A DNA stretch of 64,000 nt from Coccinella septempunctata (lineage: Eukaryota; Arthropoda; Insecta; Coleoptera; Coccinellidae), in contig NC_058193.1 of assembly GCF_907165205.1 (NCBI RefSeq), positions 6,882,001-6,946,000 of the forward strand, written 5' to 3'. The notes under the pieces were generated by a model. That model was not told the DNA's origin. It saw only the letters and a program-made list of their open reading frames with translations, and made no database searches. Both the position numbers and the translations under genes were made by a program. Below, one piece after another: positions 1-11,545 of this stretch (its first letter is position 1; every line of letters starts with the position of its first letter).

Positions 1-500
1 GATCACCACATTTCACAGCAATTCATTGGCGGTAAGAACCGAATTTGTGACCTTAGAGTTTTTTGATTCCACCTTCAGCTTTGTTCCTCATATAGAGGAG
101 TTGTGTGTATCGGTTGGCAGAACTTTCAGATTTATATTCTGAAGCACAAGGGAGTTCCGTGATCTTTCAGTTCTCAGAGGTTCATATTTCGCTCTTGCAA
201 TGAGTAAAATATAATATGCTTCTTCAATTTGGTTTCCCATTATCAGTGCCCTCTCACCCCATTGGAACGAATCCATTGGAAATTTTTTAAATCTATATAT
301 TTTTCAAAAAAACTGGAAGGTATTCTGAGCGTTGAGATGATTTATATAGCATTATGCATGACATGAAGATATCGTCGTTACCAGAGAGACACGAAGTACA
401 GCGCGCCAGATTTGCGCTCTGGACTGGGAAAATCAACTCGTCTTATCTGTTGTCCAAGATAAGTTGAAGTGTACCGAGGTTATCTGCAAGAAGAGTGTCT
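1..500. other. No gene recognised (intron or upstream DNA)
   Basis: I see no coding signature, splice-bounded exon or RNA gene here. A 62-codon minus-strand frame at 88-276 has no recognisable motif. If the CELF gene starts left of the window, this stretch is part of one of its introns. Confidence 0.4.
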
Positions 501-539
501 ATTTTTCATTTGCCAACACCTAATATGAACGTTTGGGAA

Positions 540-729
540 GTCACCGGTTTACTGCATATCTAAAAGTGCTGAAAAACTGGGTATAAATGTTTTTAGTTGA
601 ATTTGGAATATATTTTGTTATATTATTTCAGGTATATACATGTGCAACAATTCGCTATATAAATTATATTACCTTTTATTGGGATATTCTTGTTGGGTGA
701 ATAAAGAACTTATTATTATTATTATATCA
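540..729 (+). mobile_element. Probable 3' end of a non-LTR retrotransposon
   Basis: A polyadenylation-like AATAAA near 700 is followed at once by a short TTATTATT run (about 710-725). This is the usual 3' end of several non-LTR clades that finish in a microsatellite rather than poly(A). The same type of tail closes the minus-strand element near 30113. No coding sequence remains in the left part. Adjoining sequence from about 732 is an endonuclease relic on the other strand, so the boundary lies at the repeat run. Confidence 0.35.
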
Positions 730-731
730 CT

Positions 732-1240
732 AACATTATAGCCCCACATAACATGATGGCCATTGAAATCACCGCACTAAATTTTTGAGTGAGAATCATT
801 TATATTGAAATTTCTGTGCCAGGAATTATTAAGAGGCTTATAAATGTTAATCACACAGAAGTCACAAAATTTGAAGGATATGAAAAAACGTCCGTCAACC
901 TCATATATTGAATGAACAGATATTTTTAAGTTAATCTATGGTCAACCTCACCTTTTTTAATCAACTCAACACATAAAACTGAGGATTTTCCAAAATGAGA
1001 ATCTGAACCGTAAATAGAACTAAGCAATAAATCAATTAATACATAAGCTTTCAGAAGTCCCCTTTCGTGGAGGTTTTCTTCTGTGGCCATATGGGTCTCT
1101 TGGAGAAGAATCACCTGTGCACCATCCTCTCCAGCGAATTTTGAAACATAATCACTTTTGCCCTTCGAAATACCTTCAATATTTAAATCCAAAATACAAC
1201 ATTTATGGGTCATTGTTTATGAAACCAGGTTCGGCCATCC
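732..1240 (-). pseudogene. Non-LTR retrotransposon endonuclease fragment
   Basis: Read on the minus strand, this is part of an apurinic-type (exonuclease-endonuclease-phosphatase) endonuclease, the domain that nicks target DNA for non-LTR retrotransposition. The N-terminal part carries the motif ILLQETH (about 1090-1115), whose glutamate is a metal-binding catalytic residue. Further on are NIYKP and CGDFNGHH, the second conserved block with the catalytic D and N. The frame has a stop just before CGDFN and is interrupted by a 39-bp insertion at 902-940. No reverse transcriptase follows: the fragment stops at about 732 against a TTATT repeat. It is a dead relic in or near the host intron. Confidence 0.7.
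902..940. mobile_element. 39-bp micro-element with 8-bp TSD
   Basis: The 39-bp insert has termini CATATATTG and TTAATCTATG. It is flanked on both sides by GTCAACCT (894-901 and 941-948). Its first 18 and last 15 bases match the two ends of the 1,072-bp element at 9907-10978 (start CATAGATTAAATGAACAG, end TTAAGTTAATCTATG apart from one base). It is therefore an extreme internal-deletion derivative of that family. Removing it and one TSD brings the two halves of the endonuclease relic together. Confidence 0.75.
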
Positions 1241-2706
1241 AAGCGATGATATTCCGGAGCTTCAGATGTACGAACACCGCTACAGGACCCTAAATTAGGG
1301 AAATCATCTCCCATGGACAAATCAGAATGACTGAATCGTAAAAATTTATAAAAAATTCGCAAATTGAATTTTCACGACTGTATTAGAAATTGTCACAACT
1401 GGCATACTATGATCCGTTATGTGTATAACATAAAACAAAACAAAATTAACTGACATAACTACCAAAGAGGAGGTTTTGGAATTTTTCGAGAATAAACCAT
1501 AATATAACCACGATATAGCGAATTATTTGAAACTGTCAATTTTCAGAAACGCCCTATAACTCAAAATTGAATTAATATATCTATAATCTGCATTTTGATA
1601 TCTTATTATTTCACAAAAAGAGATCGGGAATCCTTGAAGAAGTTTTCTTGAGATGCTATCACTGAGCATCGAATTTGGGACACCCTGTACAGCTTGAAAA
1701 AACATTTTCTTCGAAATGAACCCTCTTTCTTTACAGAGTAGCTAAAAAAAAATGAATAATCGGAGGCATAATGAATCTCATTGTAAATAACAACAAATAT
1801 TACAATCTGAATCGAGCTAGCCAATCACCATCATTCCGGGTACGGAAGACAAGACCATAGAGTCTGTTTCGACCTTGAGAGAGCCACACAACTTTCACCT
1901 CAAGAAGAAGTGAAATGGGATTTCCTCATTATATTTGAGGTGACGAAAGTTATCAAATGAAACATTACTGATGGCTTCATAAATTTTAGGTATACCGATT
2001 TATGCAACCTGCCCCAAGGGCTTTCTTATATCTGAATCTCATAATATGATGAATATTTGTCAAACGTGGAATTCCTTATAATCTTTCGAACTGAAATTAA
2101 TTCGTTTGAATACGGTGGAATAATCGGGGGTGATACCAGGTCACATACTATCAAATATAATGAGATCAACGCTAATTGTTTTATTGATATTATTATCTTA
2201 TAATAATATTATTATTACAATATTGCCATAAGAAAGGGGTTTGCTGCCTTTCATATCTGATAACTTCACTCTCCTATAACGCTTATAAAGGCCTCTCCTA
2301 AAAATTTTAACAATAAAATGGACATCTATTGAAGCCACTAGACGCTTTCCAGGAAAGCGTTGACCTGTACACTTACTGTATTGAAAAACATTATCTTTCT
2401 ACACTTCATTGATCCACGATGTATGAAAGCCTTATCTTCTTGATTCATTGTAGAAAATGAAATATGATTTGAATTGATGATGAGAGAATATTTACGGTTG
2501 TACCTACGTTGAAGATGAAACAATCTGTATAGATTATACCTACATTTACAAAAATAGTTATAATCTTAAGTTATATCGAAATAACTGTGCTGAATCAATT
2601 TTAAAGTGAATGTTGATATGTTGTTTTGTGAGCTTATCTGTATTTATTCAATTCAGAGAGACCATAACTGTACAATTACATTCATAAGAAATATTTCTTA
2701 TTTCAG
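1241..2706. other. Intronic sequence, no gene
   Basis: No exon or element with clear ends was seen. A CACCCTGTA motif near 1681 resembles the terminal motif of mariner-like relics found elsewhere in the window. The last bases, a T-rich tract ending in CAG at 2704-2706, form the splice acceptor of the following exon. Confidence 0.5.
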
Positions 2707-3387
2707 AAAGGAAGCTCTTCGTGGGCATGCTGAGCAAGAAGTTTTGTGAGAACGACGTTCGCGCGTTATTTAGCGGCTACGGAGTTATTGAAGAGTGCAC
2801 TGTGCTGAGAGACCCAGTGGGTACGTCCCGCGGTTGTGCCTTCGTTACTTTCGCCAGTAAACAGTCAGCTCTAAGTGCCATAAAAGCCTTACATCAATCC
2901 CAGACGATGGAAGGATGCTCAGCTCCACTAGTTGTCAAATTCGCTGATACCCAGAAGGAGAAGGAGTTAAAACGTCAACAACAACTGCAAGCCAATGTTT
3001 GGAACGCCCTTGGTGCTCCAGCACTGACAGCACCCACTCAACCTTTCAGTCCTGTACTAGCAGGGGATGCAGCCACTTTACAGCTGATTCATTCGATGGG
3101 GGGTGCTACGTTGCTACAACAGCAACAGCAGTTACTAGCAGGTACAGAAAATCTTCTGGGGCCGATTGGTGCAAATTTAGTGACATTAGCGGCTATGTCT
3201 CAACCAACTACTCCTCTTTGTATGGGACTATTAGGGAAAAGTGCGGGAATAGATAGAACTCTGGGTGCAACAGGTGCGGGATTACAACCAGGACTTACGG
3301 CACCTGACCTGACTGCTTACGGATCTTTGTTCGCCAACGCCACTCTCAATGCTGCTGCTATTGCGGCCGCTGGCAAACAAATTGAAG
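2707..3387 (+). CDS. CELF2: CELF/Bruno RNA-binding protein, RRM2 and linker exon
   Basis: This internal exon of a CUGBP/Elav-like (Bruno) gene encodes an RNA-binding protein that controls splicing and translation through GU-rich elements. It opens with two bases finishing a codon, then RKLFVGML (RNP2 of RRM2); RNP1 is GCAFVTFA. RRM2 ends at about VVKFADTQKEKE. The rest is the long divergent linker, with a glutamine run and Ala/Leu/Gly-rich sequence typical of this family. There is no internal stop. Bounds are an acceptor CAG at 2704-2706 and a donor GTGAGT from 3388. It leaves one base of a codon, which exon 15382 completes. RRM1 is not in the window. The wording of RRM2 (IEECTVLR, QTMEGC) fits the CELF1/2 subclass (fly bru1/bru2) better than CELF3-6; the exact orthologue is uncertain. 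Confidence 0.95.
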
Positions 3388-3769
3388 GTGAGTAGGTGGC
3401 AATATCTGCACATCCTGTCAGAAACTGAAGGCAATACTGAAAAAAGGTATGATTTCAATTCAATGTCAACGATAAAAGATTTTAATGAAACACTATGGAT
3501 ACTAGACCGATGTTTCGGCGTTAACCCTCTAATACCCAAGTCCGCCTTGAGACTGGTTGCATATAAGTGGAAACAAAATTATTCTGCCCATGTCCGCCTT
3601 CAGTATAGGTTCATTTTGTGAGAACAGGTGTTAATGTAAATCAGTTAACTATTTGCGAAAAAAAGATGTAGATTACATAAGCTTATTTGAAACTATACGG
3701 AAATAATTATAAAAAAGGAAAAAAAAACTTGGGCATTAGAGGGTTAATCAATAAATCAATATATCAATA

Positions 3770-4575
3770 TGTGCTTGTAGGGTGCATTTTTTTATTTATC
3801 TATAGCCTAAACCAATAACAGATTGGGAGAAAACAATATTACAAATAACACAAAAAATTTCATAATAAATCAAGAAAATAAGATATACAATAGATAAATG
3901 ACAAGACAGTTTCTCACAAAAAATTATGATCCTAACACAGCTCTTCTAACATCTAATTGAAAACTGTTAAAAATATCTAGAACATGTTGAAAATTGCAAA
4001 AATCATGGCATATTCTGAACATTGGCGAAAACCGAAGCACGTTAGTTCGTGGAAACGGAAGATAAAACGTTGTTATATTTCGGACAGGCAACCTCGGGAC
4101 GTGAAAATCTACGGAAGCCAGCAAGTAGAGGCAATAAATTTTGAAAATTAAAATATTAAGTAGGAAATGAATTCCTAAATAAATCCGACGTCCTTCAAGT
4201 GAGTTTACATGAAATCTATTCAATAAATTCTCAATTGGTATACCACGAATCGGATAGATGCCATTAAATTTAAAACTCACGTACTTCAGAAATGGCCCTG
4301 TATTTTCTCCAAATTATCAACACGAACCCTATAACCAGGATTCCATACTATACATCCATATTCTAGCTGGGACCTCACAAGCGCCGTAAAAAAAAAGAAA
4401 AATAGATCGAGTCTCGAACAGGTACCTGGAATTTCTAAGTATGAAACCGAGAGTCTTAAGTCCCTCCGAAACAACTGCATTCACATGGGGTACAAACGTT
4501 AACCCCTGATCAAATAAGACTCCCAGATCTCTGCATTCAGCCACCATGTCCAATACACTACCTTCAATATTAAAA
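3770..4575 (-). pseudogene. 5'-truncated non-LTR element, C-terminal RT region
   Basis: On the minus strand the fragment reads CRDLGVLFDQ (4560-4530), then LVRSQLEYGCIVWNP (about 4390-4330), and a C-terminal region ending near 3924 in a stop. These are the post-catalytic motifs of CR1/Jockey-group reverse transcriptases. A frameshift lies near 4390 in an A-rich tract and another near 4283. The endonuclease and catalytic RT core are missing at the right edge, as expected from incomplete reverse transcription. The 150 bp left of the stop is probably its 3' UTR. It lies antisense in the CELF intron. Confidence 0.7.
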
Positions 4576-5656
4576 AAAATTATCAGGTATTTGGACTATG
4601 TTTATTTATATTCCTAATTTGATGTCATGAAACCGACGTTTTGGTCACACATCGGACCTTTACTTTAAGCGGTGAACACATATGAGCGGCCGCGGCCGCG
4701 ATCACGATCACGATCGTGAGACATCGCGACTAAACGCCGCTATATCGCTGAACAGATCGTGATATTATTATGTGCGGAATAACACCAAAGATTAACAAGA
4801 TGTACCACTCCACTATTTTGACCAAGCGAGTTTCGTTGACCTTGAGCAGCTCGCATCTCGAAATGGGCGGAGTTAGAAAGAACAAATGTCAAATTTGAAT
4901 TTTTCTAATATAACCTAGTACACCTAACCAATATTTGATTATTTTATTAAAAATAAGTCAGAAGTATTTCGAATTACCTTGTAGAAATATTCACATAGTG
5001 AATTGATTGAAACGGTTTTTTTCTCAAACGAACAAGCAAATGGATCCTTATAACCTCAAAAAGTACAAGCAAACGTCATTCCGTGTTGTTACAAGTGATT
5101 TCAAAGAATATTTTGGTTGTTACCAGCTACGGAAGAGTGGTCCCAGGTGACCAGTAACATATCTGTTATGTTTTCTCGGGAGATCGAATTGGGAACTTTG
5201 TTATGTGTTAATTTTCTGTAACCATTACGTGTCTGATACGATATTTAGGATGTACCTGTGCTGTATTTAAATTATATCCACATTTTGTAAATTTCATGTA
5301 CCCGCTCCATGATATCCACGTAACATATTTGTAACATTGCTCTTTATTTACCATGTATCATTTTGAGATCATCGACAGAGCATGACACCATAAGCGTTTT
5401 AACTACCGTCGAGGGCGCTGTAAAGCGTAAACAAATATGGAGGATTGTGAGAAATGCTATTGATACTGCTGTCGTTTCGATATTTATTTATTATCATTTA
5501 GACGTTTTGTCAGTTGAATAGTGGATTACTGAAAGTGAAGTGCAGATATTAAACGTTTGATAAGTTATTTGTGTGTCATAGTGATTTTCCAGTGAAATGG
5601 TGAATAACTGAAAAGAAAGTGGTATGGATATCGAACTGTAGGTCAATAAATCTCTT

Positions 5657-6258
5657 CTCGTATTTTCATAGCAGTCCTATAAAACAAAATAGGCTATGGT
5701 TTTATTATATCTAGCATATAAAAATTTTATTTGAATAAATAATGTCCTGTTTGATGTAAATTTCGATATAGGTTATTTTCTCACGTGTTGCATGTACCTC
5801 ATATGTAGAAATAAATGAATAAATCATATACGTATATTGAAAATTTTCTCCAGAAAGATATGAAATATGCATATAGTATTCTTATCATTTTCATAACGCA
5901 TAACATGGACACAATTCTTCTAAAAACTTTTTGACCTAAGCCAAAAGATTAATGAACTGTTGATTATTCTTTTTATGGAATGCAGGAAAGTGCAAAGACC
6001 AGAAAGACATGTTCTAATCTTTCTTGGAGAACAATAATCATGAACCCAGCAGTTTGCATGATGTAATGTATCATTTCTAGTTCTATTAACGCGTGCACTA
6101 ATTTTGTAATCTGAAATTTATGAAAATATATTGTTTTTGAACATTAGTTCATTCGTTCACATACCTCACCGAACTGATGTGAGATGCTTTTGAATTTTAT
6201 TTTCAAAAATGATTGATCAACACACACTCTTTAAAAAATCAATATTCGAGTTCATTAT
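5657..6258 (+). repeat. Dispersed repeat, copy 1
   Basis: A direct copy lies at 25433-25980. Shared landmarks in the same order include CTCCTGTTTGATGT-type sequence near 5742, AAATGAATAAATCATATA near 5813, GTGCAAAGACCAGAAAGAC near 5990 and ATGAACCCAGCAGTTTGCAT near 6040. The copies differ by scattered substitutions and small indels. No coding frame was found, and the class is unknown. Confidence 0.65.
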
Positions 6259-6873
6259 TATTGCAACAGTTTATATTGATTTCGATAATTTTTCATCTTT
6301 TTGTTGAAAGCGTTTTTAATAACAAGTGAAACATAATAAACATAACACATGAAGGTAATATATATAGATCTCCCATGAAACAAATATTTGCATGGTCCAT
6401 GTTTGAACTATTTATGCTCCTTTCAGAAAGGAGATGTGTTCCTCGTTTGAGGCGGACATAGGAGCATAGCTGCTACATAAGCGTTCTGTATTTGTACTCT
6501 TAGTGTGATATATCTGTTATAAAACAAGGAGCGCGGGATACATTTCTGCTTCATAACTGTTATGAGATATGGTCACCTGGGGTATTCTAGTTTATTAATG
6601 ATGCCTAAAGGATAAAAAATATTGGGGGTTTTTATGCTTACATAATTCAAGAAAGAGATATAAGTTACAGTCCCGATAAGTTTCCACTTGTGGAATATGG
6701 AGATATTGTAGTTGCTCTTGTTTCAATAACCAGTTCTTAAACAAATCAGCAAATGAAAACCTTCAAGAGCTCATCAACCTACCAATACTTTAAAGCAGGC
6801 TTTTTATCTAGGTTACACTGTGGTGTATTTGCTTTAAAATATTCTAGTATTTCACAAAAGGTCTGCACGGTTG

Positions 6874-7031
6874 CAGTGGCGTAGCGAGCTTAACTCGCGC
6901 CCGGGGCACAATACCCTTCCAATTTTGAAATTATCCAGCAATTGTTTAGTTTTGTGAACCATTTGGCGCCCCTTTGTGAGTAGCGCCCGGTGCATGATGC
7001 CCCCCCTTGCCCCCATCTCACTACGCCTCTG
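6874..7031. mobile_element. 158-bp hAT-type MITE
   Basis: Its termini are CAGTGGCGTAGCGAG and CTCACTACGCCTCTG, an imperfect TIR of the common hAT form. Perfect 8-bp TSDs CACGGTTG lie at 6866-6873 and 7032-7039. It carries no coding sequence. It sits inside the 3.4-kb GC-TIR element, so it inserted later. Confidence 0.9.
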
Positions 7032-8204
7032 CACGGTTGAATTGGAGTACAATAAGTAGAGAAAGAAAAGAAATAATGACCAACCTTTAATAATATGCTA
7101 CAATATTATGAAATGCATTGGTGATATACTGAATGTGTTCGGCTGACTAGTGCTCCTGACCGTTGGCTATGCAGCGGTTGTAAAAGTAATTTGGGGATGG
7201 AAAAAGTTTTCAATAATCTAAATACATAATATAATGTTACTTAATTTGTATTGAATTTTCTCGAAAAGATGCAACGCTTCATTGAAAAGGTGTATTTGCT
7301 TTATTATGAAAAGGAAACAGTATTAAAATATAATCGGTACAAATATATGAACATTATCAAAGTATAACTAGCCGAAATAAATGAACATTATTAGTATAAT
7401 CGGAATAAAAATATATCCAATATAAGCAGTTCTTTCAAAAGTGTCAAACCATTTTACCTTAACTAAAACCCAATTTTATTTTGGAGTTTCATTCTTGACA
7501 TCTCTTTATAAAATACATTATAGTGCCCAGCATGTTATATGATTTTGCAATTAACATCACGATTACTTTTAATAATAATTATGAATTTGATACTCATTAT
7601 AGTAAAACACAATTATTGGAAAATCAGGCCTTAAAAGGCATACCACTTCACTTCAGAATGACTACGTGTTATTTAACCATGAAGATGGAATATCGGTTGC
7701 TCCAAACAAGAATCTATTCGAATGGATAATTAGAATTAACAAAAACTGAATTCATCAAAAGCTTTTGTATACTTCACAAAAATATCAAACAAATTACAGA
7801 ATACGATTGACAATTGACTTGACATTAACGTCAAAACGAGAGCCGATTTCATTCTTCAAGCTGATTGGACTATTCAATATATCTGCGATGTGATTGGAGC
7901 ACCCCGAACTTGAAACCAATGAGCGTTAGTTTGGAGTGTAGAATGATTTGAAGGTCTCCCCACCATTTACACAGACTCAGGAACTAAATTGGACGAGTGA
8001 AATCTCTTGTTCCTCTTTGATAATACACTTGCATGGGACGCTTCTCGATCGTGATCGTGATCGTGACCGCGGCCGCTCATATGTATTCGCCGCCTTATCA
8101 AGGCTGAAATATATTGTTTTTTTGAAAAAATGAGTCTCTACATAAAACAAACAACATAACACTTATTTTAATGATCACACAGGAACAAGGTCAGAAAGTA
8201 GTAT

Positions 8205-8411
8205 TTGAACATGAATAGGCATAAAATTATATGTTCTCTCCCACAATTGGTGATTGAAGTTACAAAAAAGAATTGGAACTACATAAAAAACTTCACTAAC
8301 TTAGACAAATCGACCTTTCTCTCGCTGGTTGAATTATGTTTTGTAGGAGGTTTTTTCAGCTTCAACAATATATGTAACTACCTTCAATTTTATACAGAAA
8401 CTGAACCTTAG
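8205..8411 (+). pseudogene. Possible Penelope-like reverse transcriptase fragment
   Basis: The 68-residue frame ends with a block (about 8310-8400) reading FLSLVELCF then GGFFSFNNICNYLQ. The pattern of a helix followed by F-x-F-N and Y-x-Q resembles the segment just before the A-MG motif in Penelope-like and related reverse transcriptases. The expected GTAMG motif has decayed or been lost at the stop. Nothing else of the protein remains. The abutting non-LTR relic begins at about 8430. A chance resemblance is possible. Confidence 0.35.
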
Positions 8412-9906
8412 ATCTTCCGCGGCCGAAGGAAATCACGTTGCATTTTTTATATTGAAAGAAAGCCGGTTTCTCCTACACCAATCAATCAGTCTATCTATGT
8501 CACCCTGAAGATTCCAGCAATCCTGGACCGAAACAATACGGCGAAACAACTTACAATCATCAACATATAATAGGAACATACACAGCAGAAATGAATTCCA
8601 ATCATTCATGAATAACATAAACAACAAAGGACACAAAATGGAACCTTGCGGAACACCAGACGACGCGGAGAACTTGAATGACCTCGCTCCAAGACATTGA
8701 AAAGTTTTCTATCTGCAAGATAGGACTCTAGAAAAAAGATGAAATCCTTTGTTAAGCCAAACGAAGACAACTTTTTCAAAATGACTCCATGGTCCAGCCT
8801 GTCAAACGCCTTGGAGAAATCGGTGTATATAACATCGACCTGTGCTGACTCATCTAATGCAGCAGAGACATACTGGCTAAAACAAGCCAAGTTCGTTACA
8901 GTAGACCGACCTTTAATGAAACCGTGCTGACTATCATTAATTCGACATTTTTTATGTGCATAAATTATATCATATAAAACTTTTTCGAAAACTTTACTGA
9001 AATTGCTCAAAATAACGATAGGTCTATAATTTTCAATGTCTTCTCTGCAGCCCTTCTTGAAAACAGAGCAAACCCTGCCCTCCTTCCAAATGCTTGGAAA
9101 GCACAACTCAGAAAGTGACAGCCTTAGCGAAAATGATGGCGTAGTCCCTCAACAAAAAAAGATGGAACATCATCTGGGCCAGCAGTCATGCTACCCTTAC
9201 ACTCCCTCAAACAACCCAACACACAATCCTCGCTTATATCAGGAATAGGAAGAACCTGTTCAAGACAGTCCTGGCTTTCATGGTTTTGTTGTAGTCCCGA
9301 GTAGCTCACGAAAGCAGCCTCAAAGGAAGTTGCAAAGGCATTGGCGATGTCCTGAGAAGACGATAAAACGGAACCATTAAAATTCATTGACCGCGGAACA
9401 GAGGAACCTCCACGAATTTTATTCAAATAAGCCCAAAATTTTGATGGATCCCTCGATAAATCCCTCTCAGACTCTCGACAGAAACTGACTCGAGCAATAG
9501 AGATCGCACTCTTTAGTTCTCTGCGAAGCTCCTCAAACATCACCAGAAATGACACATCACCAGTTCTCCTATAGGCACGACGATAATCATCCTCGACCCT
9601 TAGCTTAATAATAATATTCCCAGTAAGCCAAGGTTTGTATCGGGACCTCCTACCAGATGTTTAAGGAACACAATCCTCAAGAATACCACTAAGATGATCA
9701 TGAAATGCAGCACGTGCCAATTCAACATCAACATGCTCACTCAAGAAATCCCAGTTAGTGCTCAGCAGGCAATCATAGAGCTATGAAAGGTTAGCTCTCC
9801 CGAAATTGAAACTCTTGGAGACCCCCCTCATTGAATTATTCTCAGGATGAGCCGTTGACCAGGTCATGCAAAACTCCTAAGGAGGATAATGTAAATCAAC
9901 CGGCAC

Positions 9907-10978
9907 CATAGATTAAATGAACAGAGAATAGATGGACCACTCGAAAAACAAACTTCAACGTCATCTGTTTTTACGGTACATGTACTAATTTTCGACGAAA
10001 CCAAATAAAAAAGGAACCTGTAACATTTTCAATTTTCTTGTAATGATCAAGGCAGAATATACTTGAAAATTTCTGAGTGAAAGTCAGAGAAAGATTCGAA
10101 TAAATTGCTCATTGAGAAATTGCAGTGAGATAACGAATAATACGAATCTTTATCTGGATTTTTCTCTGATCCGAAGAATCGAAAAAAAAATCAGTTCATA
10201 ATTGAAAAATTTATTGCATTGTTCTTGAAACACGAATTCATTTTATAATTGAAATTACAAAACTTATTCATTACACAAAAACATTTCTCATAAACTACCA
10301 TAATTCCTAATCACAAAAACAATTCAATATTTATACATAACATACGCATATTCTATTGAATATCAGCAATACATTTTTGAATATCAAACAATAAAGCATA
10401 TGTATGACATGAAAAAGTTTCAGTAGAGGTTGATGTAATGAGGTACCATACAATTCGGCGTATGATACAAGAGCTCAGAGAAGAAACCTCAGTGAGAAAA
10501 TCCTGCCTCCTTCAGAGTATTGTAGGGCGATGTTTAATTGTACTTTGGGGAAGTAGCGAACATCCTATGAACTTGTTCAATAAAGGTTTCAAGATCTTTC
10601 GAATTCAATGTAATATCGCATAATTACCTTCTTGCATCACGATTTTTGCACCCAACAACACAGCACGACTTCAATCTTGCAGACATTTCGTTTCGCCTAT
10701 TGAAAATTTATTAGAAAATTATGTCAATTTGTAGATTGATAGATAATCAAAAATACATTTAAGACTGTCGGTCTATAGATATCTTGATTAGTCGTTTGAA
10801 TATTCAGCGGAGATCGCCGAATGACCGAGATGTCATTCACGAGTGATAACGATCGAAAGCTCAAAATGCAGTGACACCTAACGATCAAATTTAGAATAAT
10901 TTTTTGTGATTAGTGTACCATAACAATAGGTGGCGCCACTTGTCAGAGTGATCCTTCTATATGTTAAGTTAATCTATG
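9907..10978. mobile_element. 1,072-bp DNA element, CATAGATTAA termini, 8-bp TSD
   Basis: Its ends are CATAGATTAA and TTAATCTATG. Flanking ACCGGCAC at 9899-9906 and 10979-10986 is a perfect 8-bp TSD. Excision restores the host endonuclease sequence (LVPVDLHYPP across the site). I see no transposase frame inside. The TSD length suggests hAT-like insertion, but the termini are not the usual CAG...CTG form, so the superfamily is open. A 39-bp relative is at 902-940. Confidence 0.85.
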
Positions 10979-11545
10979 ACCGGCACGAGATAGAAATCAG
11001 ACCTCCTCACTATCATATCACGTCGACTACAGATACGATCCAAAAGCCTACCGTTTTCGTTAACAATATTATTGACTTGACGTCCATGTAGTCCAATAGT
11101 CCCTGGAGTACCACTATCCTGCCAACAACATGGGAAGAAGATAACTGAAAATCCAAATATTCTGGAATATTGAAATCCCAAAGAATAATGACATCGCAAT
11201 CGTCGAGAAGCAGATATGGCAGATCCGAAATAGCCTCGAAAAGTCCCTCATATTGTATAAGTCTCGAACAGAAAGGTATCTTAATGGTGAAAATATAAAA
11301 ACAAGAACAAGAACCCCGCCCAGCCACCTTTAAACCAGCAATATCAATGTTATAGAAGACATCGGTAATACAGTTGAGAACAAGAAAGGTGACCACTAAA
11401 TCTGAGCGCACAGCAATAGGAACACCGCCACCCCTCGCAGCGGACGTGAGGCCAAAGCTACGATCCTTTCTACACAAAATAGAATGATCACTACAGACTT
11501 CTGAGTCTGAAATATCAGGAGAGAGCCAAGCCTCAGTTAAACATA

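Larger units (their letters stand above)
4669..8093. mobile_element. 3.4-kb element with GC-rich TIRs
   Basis: The left end GCGGTGAACACATATGAGCG and right end (reverse complement) GGCGGCGAATACATATGAGC continue inward as a GCGGCCGCGG block followed by GATCAC repeats. The TIRs are about 55 bp and contain NotI-type sites in an AT-rich setting. No transposase was found, so it is a non-autonomous DNA element. It carries a dispersed 0.6-kb repeat (5657-6258) and a hAT MITE (6874-7031). Flanks read CTTTAA and CTTATC, so the TSD is unclear. Confidence 0.6.

Noticed and set aside
2999..3256. 85-codon plus-strand frame inside the first CELF exon
   Set aside because: It is another frame of a clearly coding exon with RRM motifs; no independent support.
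3282..3621. Short frames on both strands over the CELF donor site
   Set aside because: They cross the splice donor and intron and have no motif; chance frames.
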